A DNA stretch of 64,000 bases from Stenotrophomonas maltophilia (GCA_002387845.1 DGLB01000043.1:1-64000); one strand, 5' to 3'; counted from the stretch's first letter, positions 8,647-18,777 are shown. Program-made: numbers and translations. The notes: generated from the letters alone by a model not told the origin.

Positions 8647-9543
8647 TTACTGAAGCCGTTCAGGAGCCGGGGAGGCTACCCCGGCGTCATGGAACATTAT
8701 GTCCAACTCCGTCAACGGAAAGTGATACTCCCGTCCGCAAAACTCGCATCGGATCTCCACGGCACCGGTCGGTTCGGCCGCGGCCCGGGCCTCTTCCTCG
8801 CCCAGCGACTGCAGCATGCCCTCGACCCGCTCGCGGGAGCACGAGCAGGCAAAGCGCAGCGGGCGCTCGCCCAGCAGTTCCGGCTTCTCCTCGTGGAACA
8901 GCCGGTGCAGCAGGGTCTGGGCCGGGATATCCAGCAGTTCCTGCTTGCCCAGGGTCTCGAACAGGGCACTGGCGCGGTCCCAGCCATCGGCATCGCCTTC
9001 ATCGCCCGGCAGCTTCTGCAGCAGCAGGCCGGCGGCACGGGTGCCGTCGGCGGCCAGCAGCAGGCGGGTGGGCAACTGCTCGGACTGCCGGAAGTAGTCT
9101 TCGAAGGCTTCGTCCAGCGCCGCGGCATCCAGCCCGACCAGGCTCTGGTACCGCTGCGGCTCGCGCGGATCCAGGCCCGGGTTCTCGATGGTGATGGCAA
9201 GCAGGGCGTCTGCGCCCAGCGCGGTCAGGTCACGCGATACCTCGCCGCCGCCCTCGGCCAGCTGCACCACGCCGCGCAGGGTGCCCGCGGCCGTGCATTC
9301 GGCAAACAGGGTGCGCAGCGCGGTGCTGCTGCGCAGCTGGATCGACAGGCGCCCGTCCACCTTGGTGTGGCCGGTGAACAACGCCGCCGCGACGCTGGCT
9401 TCACCCAGCAGTTCGGTCGCCGCCGGCGGGTAGCTGGCCGGGGCCTGGATCTCCTGCCAGGTGGCGTCCAGATGGACGTGCACGCCACGCACGCCGGCGT
9501 CGGGAAGCAGGAAGCGGGTGAGAGAGTCGGTCTGGGCAGTCAT
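8647..9543 (-). CDS. hslO: Hsp33 redox-regulated chaperone
   Basis: This 298-residue holdase is activated by oxidation and heat in the cytoplasm and keeps unfolding proteins soluble. The zinc-binding redox switch is intact: Cys233-x-Cys235 (ACSCS) and Cys266-x-x-Cys269 (RCEFCG). The N-terminal substrate-binding core spans about residues 1-180, followed by a linker. It is divergent from mtgA across 82 bp. A TATATAA stretch near 9560 could serve as a -10 for either gene. Confidence 0.96.
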   Translation of the reverse strand: MTAQTDSLTRFLLPDAGVRGVHVHLDATWQEIQAPASYPPAATELLGEASVAAALFTGHTKVDGRLSIQLRSSTALRTLFAECTAAGTLRGVVQLAEGGGEVSRDLTALGADALLAITIENPGLDPREPQRYQSLVGLDAAALDEAFEDYFRQSEQLPTRLLLAADGTRAAGLLLQKLPGDEGDADGWDRASALFETLGKQELLDIPAQTLLHRLFHEEKPELLGERPLRFACSCSRERVEGMLQSLGEEEARAAAEPTGAVEIRCEFCGREYHFPLTELDIMFHDAGVASPAPERLQ

Positions 9544-9625
9544 CAGGTCGTGGGCAGCTTATATAAAAGAGGGCAGGTTGCCGGATAATGCGCCGACAAC
9601 CGTGCAAGCAGAGGATGCACCAGTA

Positions 9626-10375
9626 ATGGGGGCAGAGCGTAGCAACCACAAGGCCGAACCCGGCCTGGAATCCCCGCGTCCGCGCCGCCGGCGCTGGAAG
9701 CTGCTGCTGTGGCTGCCGCTGCTGTTCGTGGTGGGCAGCGTACTGCAGGTCGCGGTCCTGCGCTTCGTGGATCCGCCCCTGTCCACGGTCATGCTGTGGC
9801 GCTATGGCGAGGCGCTGGGCGCGGCGGATTGGGACTATCGCCTGCATTACCAGTGGCGCGACCTCGAGCAGATGGCCCCCAGCCTGCCGATCTCGCTGGT
9901 GGCCGCCGAGGACCAGCGCTTTCCCCAGCACAACGGGTTCGATCTGAAGGCCATCGAGAAGGCGCGCGACCACAATGCCCGGGGCGGCCGCCTGCGCGGT
10001 GCCAGTACGATCAGCCAGCAGGTGGCCAAGAACCTGTTCCTGTGGCAGGGCCGCAGCTGGGTGCGCAAGGGGCTGGAGGTCTGGTACACGCTGCTGATCG
10101 AAACGCTGTGGCCGAAGTCACGGATCCTGGAGATGTACGCCAACATTGCCGAGTTCGGCGATGGCATCTACGGGGCACAGGCGGCCGCGCGCCAGTACTG
10201 GAACAAGGACGCGGCGCGACTGACGCCGGCGGAAAGCGCGAAGCTGGCGGCGGTGCTGCCGGCACCGCGGCGCTACAACGCGGCCAAGCCGGGGCCTTAC
10301 GTGCAGCGGCGCGCCGCCTGGATCCAGCGCCAGGCGCGGCAGCTGGGTGGGGCCGGTTATCTGGGCGAGGACTGA
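9626..10375 (+). CDS. mtgA: Monofunctional peptidoglycan glycosyltransferase
   Basis: This 249-residue protein (E. coli MtgA is 242) polymerises lipid II into glycan strands at the periplasmic face of the inner membrane. There is one N-terminal membrane segment (about residues 25-45) after a very basic PRPRRRRWK stretch. The GT51 motifs are present: AAEDQRF with the catalytic Glu, then GASTISQQVAKNLFLW, and the EMYANIAEFG region. There is no transpeptidase domain. The ATG at 9626 follows AGAGGAT. An upstream in-frame extension would run through the hslO start region and has no family resemblance. The glycosyltransferase gene follows after three bases. Confidence 0.95.
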   Translation: MGAERSNHKAEPGLESPRPRRRRWKLLLWLPLLFVVGSVLQVAVLRFVDPPLSTVMLWRYGEALGAADWDYRLHYQWRDLEQMAPSLPISLVAAEDQRFPQHNGFDLKAIEKARDHNARGGRLRGASTISQQVAKNLFLWQGRSWVRKGLEVWYTLLIETLWPKSRILEMYANIAEFGDGIYGAQAAARQYWNKDAARLTPAESAKLAAVLPAPRRYNAAKPGPYVQRRAAWIQRQARQLGGAGYLGED

Positions 10376-10378
10376 CGC

Positions 10379-11398
10379 ATGCCGAACGAACGCCTGACCC
10401 TTGTCATCGCCGCGCACAACGAAGCGCAGGCGCTGCCGCTGCTGCACCCGCGGCTGCGCGCGGTGCTGGATCAACTGCAGGACGTGGAGGGGCGGGGGCT
10501 GTACGTCGACGACGGCAGCACCGATGACACGTGGCCGGTGATGCAGGCGCTGGCGGCCGACGATGTGTCGGTTGGGCTGCTGCGCCTGTCGCGCAACTTC
10601 GGCAAGGAGGCGGCGGTGACCGCCGGCCTGGACTTCGTCGACAACGGTGCGGTGATGCTGCTCGATGCCGATGGCCAGGACCCGCCCGAGTTGATTCCGG
10701 AGTTCGTGGCGCTGTGGCGGCAGGGGTACGACAACATCTACGGCACCCGGCTGGAGCGTGACGGCGAGAGCTGGTTCCGCCGCACCACGGCGGCGGCGTT
10801 CTACCGGGTTGTCCGGCGGCTGTCGAAAACGCCGATTCCGGCCGACACCGGCGACTTCCGGCTGTTGTCCCCGCGCGCGGTGCAGGCGCTGGGTCAGCTG
10901 CGTGAACGTCACCGGTTCATGAAGGGCCTGTTCGGCTGGGTGGGCTTCCGGCGCAAGGCGCTGCCGTACCACCGGCATGCGCGGATGGTGGGCAGCAGCA
11001 AGTTCGGGTTCTGGAAGCTGTGGAACTTCGCGCTGGAGGGCATCACCAGCTTTTCCACCGCGCCGTTGCGGGCCGCGACCTACCTGGGCCTGGCGACGGC
11101 CAGTTTCGCTTTCGTGTTCGGCATGTGGGTGATCGTCAAGGCAGCGCTGTACGGCGACCGGGTCGCGGGCTATCCGACCATGATGTCGGTGATCCTGTTC
11201 CTGGGCGGGGTGCAGCTGATCGCACTGGGCTTGATTGGCGAGTACCTGGGCCGGCTGTACGAGGAATCCAAACAGCGGCCGCTGTACCTGGTTGACACCT
11301 GGCATGCACCGTCCGTGGCAGACTCGGCCGTGCATCCCATCGCTGGAGGGCAGGCATATGACCACGGTACGACAACTGTTGGAAGGCAAGTCTCCTGA
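10379..11398 (+). CDS. Family 2 glycosyltransferase, GtrB/DPM1-like
   Basis: This 339-residue polyprenyl-phosphate sugar transferase has a GT-A fold with VDDGSTDDT around residues 42-50 and LLDADGQDPP around 98-107. Two membrane helices at about 230-295 match the GtrB/ArnC/DPM1 layout, in which a sugar from an NDP donor is loaded on undecaprenyl phosphate at the inner face of the membrane. No GtrA-type flippase or acceptor transferase lies nearby, so the sugar and final acceptor cannot be named. It begins three bases after mtgA. Its last 41 bases overlap the start of the CBS gene, and the tail beyond the second helix pair looks non-conserved. Confidence 0.88.
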   Translation: MPNERLTLVIAAHNEAQALPLLHPRLRAVLDQLQDVEGRGLYVDDGSTDDTWPVMQALAADDVSVGLLRLSRNFGKEAAVTAGLDFVDNGAVMLLDADGQDPPELIPEFVALWRQGYDNIYGTRLERDGESWFRRTTAAAFYRVVRRLSKTPIPADTGDFRLLSPRAVQALGQLRERHRFMKGLFGWVGFRRKALPYHRHARMVGSSKFGFWKLWNFALEGITSFSTAPLRAATYLGLATASFAFVFGMWVIVKAALYGDRVAGYPTMMSVILFLGGVQLIALGLIGEYLGRLYEESKQRPLYLVDTWHAPSVADSAVHPIAGGQAYDHGTTTVGRQVS

Positions 11399-11789
11399 GG
11401 TATTCGAGGTCCGTCCGGACGCGGCGGTGATCGACGCGATCCGGCTGATGGCGGAGAAGGGCATCGGCGCGGTGCTGGTGATGGACCACGGCCACCTGGT
11501 CGGGATCCTGTCCGAGCGCGACTATGCACGCAAGATCGTGCTGCACGAGCGCTCTTCGCGCACCACGCAGGTACGCGACATCATGACCGCGCAGGTCATC
11601 ACGGTGGCTCCAGCGCAGCAGGTGGAACACTGCCTGCAGCTGGTGACCGACCATCGCATCCGCCATCTTCCGGTGGTGGACGAAAGCGGGGTGATCGGCG
11701 TGATCTCCATCGGCGACCTGGTCAAGTCGGTGATCGACGACCAGGCGCAGAAGCTGGATCAACTGCAGCAGTACATTGTCGCTGGCTGA
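11358..11789 (+). CDS. CBS-domain-pair protein
   Basis: This 143-residue stand-alone Bateman module has two CBS motifs at about residues 8-62 and 76-132 (GILSERDYARKI and GVISIGDLVKSV are the two conserved ends). Such proteins bind adenine nucleotides and act as energy sensors for partner proteins. The partner here is unknown. The start at 11358 follows GGAGGGCAGG. It overlaps the glycosyltransferase by 41 bases in another frame. A SMAG-like hairpin begins three bases after the stop. Confidence 0.92.
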   Translation: MTTVRQLLEGKSPEVFEVRPDAAVIDAIRLMAEKGIGAVLVMDHGHLVGILSERDYARKIVLHERSSRTTQVRDIMTAQVITVAPAQQVEHCLQLVTDHRIRHLPVVDESGVIGVISIGDLVKSVIDDQAQKLDQLQQYIVAG

Positions 11790-11791
11790 TG

Positions 11792-11814
11792 GTAGCGTCG
11801 GTCGACAGACGACG
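11792..11814 (+). repeat. SMAG-type repeat, imperfect
   Basis: GTAG is followed by CGTCGGTC-GACA-GAC-GACG, a stem with one bulged base, immediately after the CBS gene stop. Confidence 0.6.
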
Positions 11815-11876
11815 GCCGTGAAATGAGCAGCGTCCGGTAACGCATGGCCCCGGATCGACATTGCGGAATCAAGCAC

Positions 11877-11899
11877 AGCCGGGCAGCGCCCGGCTCTAC
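11877..11899 (-). repeat. SMAG-type repeat overlapping the AsmA stop codon
   Basis: On the minus strand this is GTAG then AGCCGGGC-GCT-GCCCGGCT. The TAG of its GTAG head is the stop codon (11898-11896) of the AsmA-family gene. Confidence 0.8.
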
Positions 11900-13869
11900 C
11901 TGGCGTAGCGGCCGCCGCAGTTGGTGTCCTTGCCCGGGCCGGTTTCGAGGGTGGCCAGCAGCGCGGCGGGCGGGGTGATGCTGGCCAGCGTCAATGCGAT
12001 CGCACCGCGCACGCCCAGTGCCTTGAAGTCCGGGCGGAACGAGGGATCCTTGAAGGTGCCGCCGATGCGCAGCGGCGAACGCAGCGCCAGGATGCTGATG
12101 TCCTTCGGGCGTGGACGCAGCAGCAGGTCGAGCTGCTCCTGCTTCAGATCCACCGTGCCTTCGCCAAGGATCAGCGTGTCTTCGGTGTCGAATGCCAGCG
12201 CCTGCGACGTCATCACGCCGCGTGCCACGCCGAAATCACCCCACGCACATCGCAGCGGAATCTGCTTGTCGCCGGTGAACAGGAACTTCAACGATTCGGC
12301 GACATCCAGCCCGGCCAGTTCCATGATCAGGTTGCCGATATGCCCGCGGCCCATGCCAACCGCCACCGCACCATCGGAGCTGCCCAGCATCGCCGCCACC
12401 GAGTTGCCCTGGCCACGAAGGTCGATCTCACCGCTGATCCCGCCCGAGGCCTGCTCGGCCAGCTTCGCATCCGGGAATAGTCTGCCCAGCTGCACCTTGC
12501 GGATGCTGGCTTGCAGGCGGGTGTCGATGGTGTCCCTGCGCGCGTCCAGCCGCACGTTGCTGCGGATGTCGCCGCCGGCCACGCCGAAGTTCAGCGGCTG
12601 CAGCTGCAACAGGCCGGCGTCCAGGGTGAGATGCGCATCCATGTCGTCCAACGGCAGCGAGGGCGCATTGATGCGCTGCGCCTTCCAGCGCACGTCGGCA
12701 TCCATCGCGCGAAGTTTGGTCAGGTTGTAGGGCGTATCCGGCAGGACCCGCGTGCTGGCCTTCAGTTCCGCAGCCTCGGCCTTCTGCTCGGCATTGGCCG
12801 ACTCGCCGCTGCCGGTTTTCGGGGGCGCGCCGACGAATCCGGCCAGGTCATCGAAGTCCAGTCGTTTGGATACCAGCTCCGCCTTCAGGAAGGGGCGCTC
12901 ACGGCCCACTTCGATCTGCGCGGTACCGCCCAGGTCGCTGTCGCCGGCGGTGCCGGTGAAGTTCTCGTAGCGCCACACATCGTTGTTGCGCTTCAGCCGG
13001 CCCTTGAGTCTGTACGGTGGCGTCGACGGAATGGCCAGCCCCACCAGCGGATACAGGTCCTCCATGTCCTGGCCACTGAGCATGAAGTCCAGATCGAAGG
13101 TGCGCAGCGCGAAGGGATTGGTCAGCGTGCCGCTGGCGATGGCATGGGTCGCACCCGCTCGCCCGTCCAGATGGATGCGGAACGGGTGGTCGCTGTTGCT
13201 CAGCTCCAGCGGCGATTCCGTATTGCCATCCAGCGTGAACGGATTGCCCTGCCAGCGGCCCTTGCCGTTCACCAGCAGCGGTGGTGCGCTGTCGGCATTC
13301 TTCGGCTTGCCACTGTTCAAAGCCACCAGAATGTCGGTCTTGCCTGCTGCATCCAGAAACTGCAGGCGACCATCGTCGATCAGCAGGCGCTGCAGCACTG
13401 GTGGCGTGCCGTCACTGGGACCCAGAAAGTCCCAGTTACCCGGCTGGTCCTTGCGCGGCGCGGTTTCCAGCAGCAGGTCCGGTCGGGTCATGCGGATTTC
13501 CGGAATCAACACCTTGCCGCGCAGCAGGGGCCAGAAGCGCACATCGATTTCCGCCCGGTCGGCACTGGCCATCTTCGGCTGTTTTGACCATTCGGCGTTG
13601 GCGAAGGTCAGTCCATCGGCGCGCACCGTCACCACGCGACCCAGGTCCACATCCAGGTTTCCATTGATATGGAACTCCCGTCCGGTCTTGGCCTGCACCG
13701 CCCGCTCCACCGGCCCCTTGAACCAGTTCCAGTCCCACAGCGCGATCACCAGCAGCACCAGCGCGAACAGAAACACCAGCACCGCCAGCCAGCGTTGCCC
13801 GCGCTTGCCGGGACGGCGCCACGACCAACGCGAGCGGGAAGACGCAACCTGAGCGGATTCAGTATTCAC
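11896..13869 (-). CDS. AsmA family protein
   Basis: This 657-residue inner-membrane-anchored protein has one membrane helix at about residues 28-50 (LAVLVFLFALVLLVIALW) and a large periplasmic beta-rich part. The AsmA N-terminal signature (FKGPVERAVQAKTGREF) is followed by repeats of short strands and a C-terminal AsmA domain with the RVRLDARRDTIDT-like and LDLLLRPRPKDISILALRSP regions. AsmA-like proteins are implicated in phospholipid transport and envelope homeostasis. The molecular role of this one is not shown. Its stop codon lies inside a SMAG repeat, so the mRNA ends in a stable hairpin. Confidence 0.9.
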   Translation of the reverse strand: MNTESAQVASSRSRWSWRRPGKRGQRWLAVLVFLFALVLLVIALWDWNWFKGPVERAVQAKTGREFHINGNLDVDLGRVVTVRADGLTFANAEWSKQPKMASADRAEIDVRFWPLLRGKVLIPEIRMTRPDLLLETAPRKDQPGNWDFLGPSDGTPPVLQRLLIDDGRLQFLDAAGKTDILVALNSGKPKNADSAPPLLVNGKGRWQGNPFTLDGNTESPLELSNSDHPFRIHLDGRAGATHAIASGTLTNPFALRTFDLDFMLSGQDMEDLYPLVGLAIPSTPPYRLKGRLKRNNDVWRYENFTGTAGDSDLGGTAQIEVGRERPFLKAELVSKRLDFDDLAGFVGAPPKTGSGESANAEQKAEAAELKASTRVLPDTPYNLTKLRAMDADVRWKAQRINAPSLPLDDMDAHLTLDAGLLQLQPLNFGVAGGDIRSNVRLDARRDTIDTRLQASIRKVQLGRLFPDAKLAEQASGGISGEIDLRGQGNSVAAMLGSSDGAVAVGMGRGHIGNLIMELAGLDVAESLKFLFTGDKQIPLRCAWGDFGVARGVMTSQALAFDTEDTLILGEGTVDLKQEQLDLLLRPRPKDISILALRSPLRIGGTFKDPSFRPDFKALGVRGAIALTLASITPPAALLATLETGPGKDTNCGGRYAR

Positions 13870-13970
13870 CCGCGCATGGTTGATTGCATGGCGTGCACAG
13901 AGCGCGAAGCAAAGGTAACCGCCACGTCAGGAGCACAATGAACGCCATCGTCCTGCGCACGTAGCAATTC

Positions 13971-13995
13971 GTAGCTACCACGCCATGCGTGGTAC
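13971..13995 (+). repeat. SMAG-type repeat
   Basis: GTAGC is followed by the hairpin TACCACGC-CAT-GCGTGGTA. It sits in the 262-bp gap 13870-14131, which holds this repeat, the one at 14113-14135, and no supported gene. Confidence 0.8.
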
Positions 13996-14112
13996 CCGCG
14001 CGCAGCGCGGCACAAACGTCCGAAGCCGAACGAAAACGGTGCCCATCAACCGGTCCGGCGTTTAGAGCCAACCGAAGCCGCCTTCAGGCGTGCAGGATTC
14101 CGACCATGGCGC

Positions 14113-14135
14113 GGACACGCATGGCGTGTCCCTAC
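14113..14135 (-). repeat. SMAG-type repeat overlapping the trhA stop codon
   Basis: On the minus strand this is GTAG then GGACACGC-CAT-GCGTGTCC. The TAG within GTAG (14134-14132) is the stop codon of trhA, the same arrangement as at the AsmA gene. Confidence 0.8.
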
Positions 14136-14764
14136 AGGACCTGCGCGGTCACCGCCACGAAATGGCAGACGCTGCCGCCTATGACAAACAGATGCCAGAT
14201 GGCATGCGAATACGGAATCGACTCGCGGTGATAGAAATACGTCCCCAGGGTGTACGACAGTCCACCCGCAAACAGCCAGCCCAGCGTCCACCCATCAATC
14301 GAGGCCCACATCGGCTTGATCGCCACGATCACCAGCCAGCCCATCGCAATGTAGATCGCCGTGGACAGCAGCTTGAAGCGGCCGGTGTAGAAGAGCTTGA
14401 AGATCACCCCGAACACCGCCAGCGCCCAGATCGCGCTGAACAGGCCCCAGCCCCACGGGCCGCGCAGACCGATCAGGGTGAACGGTGTGTAGGTGCCGGC
14501 GATGAGCAGGTAGATCGCGCAGTGGTCGAACACCTTCAGCCGGCCCTTGGCGATCGGATGCTGGATCGCGTGGTACAGCGTGGACGCGGTGTACAGCAGC
14601 AGCAGGGCCACGCCGAACACGATCGCGCTGGCCAGCTGCCAGCCGTCGCCGTAGATGGCGGCGAGAGTGATCAGGACCGCGCTGGCGGCCAGTGCGGCGA
14701 CCGCGCCCAGCCCGTGGGTCAGGGCGCTGGCGATTTCTTCACGTACGGATGCAACAGAGGTCAT
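14132..14764 (-). CDS. trhA: Hemolysin III / TrhA family membrane protein
   Basis: This 210-residue protein has seven predicted membrane helices. The family signatures are present: LTHGLG near residue 15, SxxYH in TASTLYHAIQH, FDHCAIYLLIAGTYTPF, and the C-terminal SHAIWHLFVIGGSVCHF with the conserved His that places it in the PAQR superfamily. Bacterial TrhA affects membrane energetics and lipid homeostasis. Haemolysis is not implied for this homologue. The ATG at 14764 gives the family N-terminus, and an upstream extension of 24 residues is Pro-rich and unlike the family. Confidence 0.9.
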   Translation of the reverse strand: MTSVASVREEIASALTHGLGAVAALAASAVLITLAAIYGDGWQLASAIVFGVALLLLYTASTLYHAIQHPIAKGRLKVFDHCAIYLLIAGTYTPFTLIGLRGPWGWGLFSAIWALAVFGVIFKLFYTGRFKLLSTAIYIAMGWLVIVAIKPMWASIDGWTLGWLFAGGLSYTLGTYFYHRESIPYSHAIWHLFVIGGSVCHFVAVTAQVL

Positions 14765-14786
14765 GGCAGTCGACGTTCGCGGGGGA

Positions 14787-14806
14787 GGGGGGAGCCCGCT
14801 CCCCCC
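14787..14806. other. Perfect GC hairpin between prfC and trhA
   Basis: GGGGGGAG-CCCG-CTCCCCCC lies in the 95-bp gap between the prfC stop and trhA start. There is no T run, so it is either a weak terminator of prfC or a leader structure for trhA. Confidence 0.45.
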
Positions 14807-14859
14807 TATCATCGCCCCGATGAGGCGCGCGTGCACGCCTCCGCGACAGGAACGGTCGA

Positions 14860-16464
<1,605 letters not shown>

Positions 16465-16526
16465 GGCATGGCGCGCCCGCCCGGGGCGCTTTTCAGAGAG
16501 ATAAGCGCTCGATTATACCTGAGCGC

Positions 16527-17405
16527 TCAAGGGCTTGCGGCAGGCCCGGGCGCTGCGCCTTCACGTGCGAAGTGCAGCTCGCCGCGGTCGGTGACGATGC
16601 GGACCGGTATCGACTGCAGTTGCATGCCGGTATTGGCCTGGACCACGAAGTGAAGGTGCGGTGCCGTGCTGAATCCGGTGTTGCCGGACAGCCCGATCCG
16701 CTGTCCGGCCTCGACCTGCTGGCCACTGCGTACCAGCACGCCATTGGCCTTCAGGTGCGCATAGACGGCCATGCTGCCGTCCTCGTGCAGGATCCGGATG
16801 AAGTTGGCCCGGTCCCGGTCGCGCTGCGGATCCGTGCCGTTCTCGGTGAAATTGCCCCGGACCTGCATCACCTTGCCGCGGCGCGCGGCCACGACCGGGG
16901 TGCCTTCAGGCAAGGCGAAGTCGATCGCATCACGGTTCTCGGCATCGCTGTGGCTGTAGCGTCCCTGCGGGGCCTGGGTGACCTGGAAGCGAGTGGAAAT
17001 GAACGGCAGTGCGTAGGCCACGTCCTGGGGGCGCGCGGCCGGGTCCCCGGGAATGGCTTCCAGCCGGACCTGCAGCCGCCCGGCCTGCGCGGGCGGTGCC
17101 AGCTCGGCCACCACCAGGCTGGCCGAGGGCCCGAGCAGGGCCTGCACCGGCAAGCCGGGCACCAGTGCGGTACCCACGTCCTGGCTCAGTGTGACCTGCA
17201 CCGGCCCAGCCAGCGGGTTGTCCACCCGCGCCTTCCAGCGCTCGCCGCTGCGCTGCAGGGTGACGGTCGCAATGCCGTTCGCTGCCGGCCGCGGTTCCGG
17301 GTCCGTGCCGCGCACCAGTCCCCAGCCTGAACGCCAGTCCGGCGTGGGGCCGGCACTGCCCGCAAGCGGGCAGAGCAGCAACGGCAGCAGCAGGGTCCAG
17401 CGCAT
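16527..17405 (-). CDS. M23 (LytM-type) metallopeptidase, exported
   Basis: This 292-residue periplasmic protein has a signal peptide (MRWTLLLPLLLCPLAGSAG). The N-terminal beta-rich region is followed by the LytM peptidase fold at about residues 150-275. Zinc ligands are visible: His in YSHSDAENRD with Asp in AIDFALP, and the HLHF motif near the end. The second conserved His is in AVYAHL. All catalytic residues are present, so this is probably an active peptidoglycan endopeptidase rather than an activator. GGAAG lies upstream of the start. Confidence 0.9.
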   Translation of the reverse strand: MRWTLLLPLLLCPLAGSAGPTPDWRSGWGLVRGTDPEPRPAANGIATVTLQRSGERWKARVDNPLAGPVQVTLSQDVGTALVPGLPVQALLGPSASLVVAELAPPAQAGRLQVRLEAIPGDPAARPQDVAYALPFISTRFQVTQAPQGRYSHSDAENRDAIDFALPEGTPVVAARRGKVMQVRGNFTENGTDPQRDRDRANFIRILHEDGSMAVYAHLKANGVLVRSGQQVEAGQRIGLSGNTGFSTAPHLHFVVQANTGMQLQSIPVRIVTDRGELHFAREGAAPGPAASP

Positions 17406-17498
17406 GGTCGGTCTTCCAGTGAGTGTCGGCGGACTCTACGCAACCGGATGGATTCAGGAAAGGGCCGGCTTGCCGCTTATGTCAAAAAAATATATCGC

Positions 17499-17512
17499 TT
17501 CATCCAGATGAA
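17499..17512. promoter_or_regulatory. Perfect palindrome upstream of the metX promoter
   Basis: TTCATCCAGATGAA is a 14-bp perfect inverted repeat ending four bases before the -35 box TTGACA. It is positioned like an activator or repressor site. I cannot name the regulator. The E. coli MetR consensus has the half-sites in the opposite order. Confidence 0.45.
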
Positions 17513-17516
17513 GGGA

Positions 17517-17545
17517 TTGACATGGCGATCCGGGGCTGGCATCGT
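17517..17545 (+). promoter_or_regulatory. Promoter of the riboswitch-metX-metB-hom transcript
   Basis: A perfect -35 TTGACA (17517-17522) is followed after 17 bases by CATCGT as a weak -10. The riboswitch begins a few bases downstream, which fits a start point near 17551. Confidence 0.55.
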
Positions 17546-17550
17546 GGCTC

Positions 17551-17668
17551 CACCATCGAGACCGGCAGAGGGACAGGCCCTTTGAAGCCGGGGCAGCCCG
17601 CAGCGTGCGCAAGCACCCTGCGTAGGTGCCAAATCCTGCGGGGACCGTGGCGTCCACCGAAAGATGGT
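17551..17668 (+). ncRNA. SAM (S-box type) riboswitch
   Basis: The conserved S-box core is readable: GGCAGAGGGACAGGCCC, then TTTGAAGCCGGGGCAGCC, later GTAGGTGCCAAATCCTGC, and GACC before the closing helix. P1 pairs ACCATC (17552-17557) with GATGGT (17663-17668). SAM binding should shut off the methionine genes behind it. The 80-base stretch to the metX ATG contains CGAGCT...AGCTCG (17701-17719) followed by CGTTTTCC, a possible attenuator hairpin. With the riboswitch this accounts for the 343-bp gap before metX. Confidence 0.85.
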
Positions 17669-17748
17669 TCGAACCGTGCACGTTGCGTGCGCTTCGAACA
17701 CGAGCTCCGCGAAAGCTCGATGGCCGTTTTCCTTCCCGGGACACCGCC

Positions 17749-18777
17749 ATGACCTTCGCCACTGCTGCCACCGTTTCCGAATCCTTCGTTCCGCTGAGCG
17801 TGCCGGTTGATGCCGGGCGCAGCGCCATGCGCGGGGAGTTCGCCACCGTGTTGGCGCTGCGTCATGCCGGGACGCGTCCGGTCCGGGTGCGCTACGAACT
17901 GGTGGGGCGTGCGGATGCGCCCGTGGTGGTCCTGGCAGGCGGAATATCCGCACACCGCCACGTTGCCGCGAACGCCGAATTCGCGGAGAAGGGCTGGGCC
18001 GAAGGGTTGGTGGCCGCAGGACGTGCGCTCGATCCGGCATCTCTGCGCATCCTGGCCTTCGACTTTCTCGGTGCCGACGGTGCGCTGGACGTGCCGATCG
18101 ACACCGCCGACCAGGCCGACGCGCTGGCGGTGCTGCTGGATCATCTGGGCATCGACCGTCTGCTCGGCTTCGTTGGCTACTCCTACGGTGCGCTGGTCGG
18201 GCAGCAGTTCGCGATCCGCCATCGATCGCGGGTGACCCGGCTGGTGGCGGTCAGCGGCGCGCATCGTCCGCACCCCTATGCCGCGGCCTGGCGCGCGCTG
18301 CAGCGTCGCGCGGTCGCGCTGGGCCAGCTGCAGTGCGCGGAAAGTCATGGCCTCAGCCTGGCGCGTCAGTTCGCCATGCTCAGCTACCGCACGCCGGAAG
18401 AGTTCGGTGAACGCTTCGATGCCGCACCCGAAGTGGTCAACGGTCGGGTCCGTGTCGCGGCCGAAGATTACCTGGATGCCGCTGGCGCACAGTACGTCGG
18501 CCGCACGCCGGTGGAAGCCTACCTGCGTCTGTCCGAATCCATCGACCTGCATCGGGTCGATCCCGCCGCGATCAGTGTGCCCACCGTGGTGGTGGCCGTT
18601 GAAGGCGACCGCCTGGTGCCGCTGGCCGACCTGGTCGGACTGGTGGAAGGGCTGGGACCGTTCGGCAGCCTGCGCGTCCTGCGCTCGCCCTACGGCCACG
18701 ACGCATTCCTCAAAGAAACCGATCGCATCGACGCGATCCTTGCCAACGCATTTCGCACCCCGGGAGAAAACGCATGA
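17749..18777 (+). CDS. metX: Homoserine O-acyltransferase, MetX family
   Basis: This 342-residue alpha/beta-hydrolase-fold enzyme acylates homoserine, the entry step to methionine. The nucleophile elbow is GYSYG with QQF three residues on. The acidic residue lies in AVEGDRLVP, and the general-base His is in SPYGHDAFL, the family-typical end. GGIS supplies the oxyanion region. Because the next gene is a cystathionine gamma-synthase, the acyl group may be succinyl rather than acetyl, since MetX-fold enzymes with either specificity exist and sequence alone does not decide. It lies behind a SAM riboswitch and overlaps metB by ATGA. The ATG at 17749 was preferred because an upstream extension would translate riboswitch sequence. 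Confidence 0.88.
   Translation: MTFATAATVSESFVPLSVPVDAGRSAMRGEFATVLALRHAGTRPVRVRYELVGRADAPVVVLAGGISAHRHVAANAEFAEKGWAEGLVAAGRALDPASLRILAFDFLGADGALDVPIDTADQADALAVLLDHLGIDRLLGFVGYSYGALVGQQFAIRHRSRVTRLVAVSGAHRPHPYAAAWRALQRRAVALGQLQCAESHGLSLARQFAMLSYRTPEEFGERFDAAPEVVNGRVRVAAEDYLDAAGAQYVGRTPVEAYLRLSESIDLHRVDPAAISVPTVVVAVEGDRLVPLADLVGLVEGLGPFGSLRVLRSPYGHDAFLKETDRIDAILANAFRTPGENA

Noticed and set aside
8666..8685. GC-rich perfect inverted repeat near the hslO end
   Set aside because: It lies inside the hslO coding sequence and has no T run, so it is more likely chance in GC-rich DNA.
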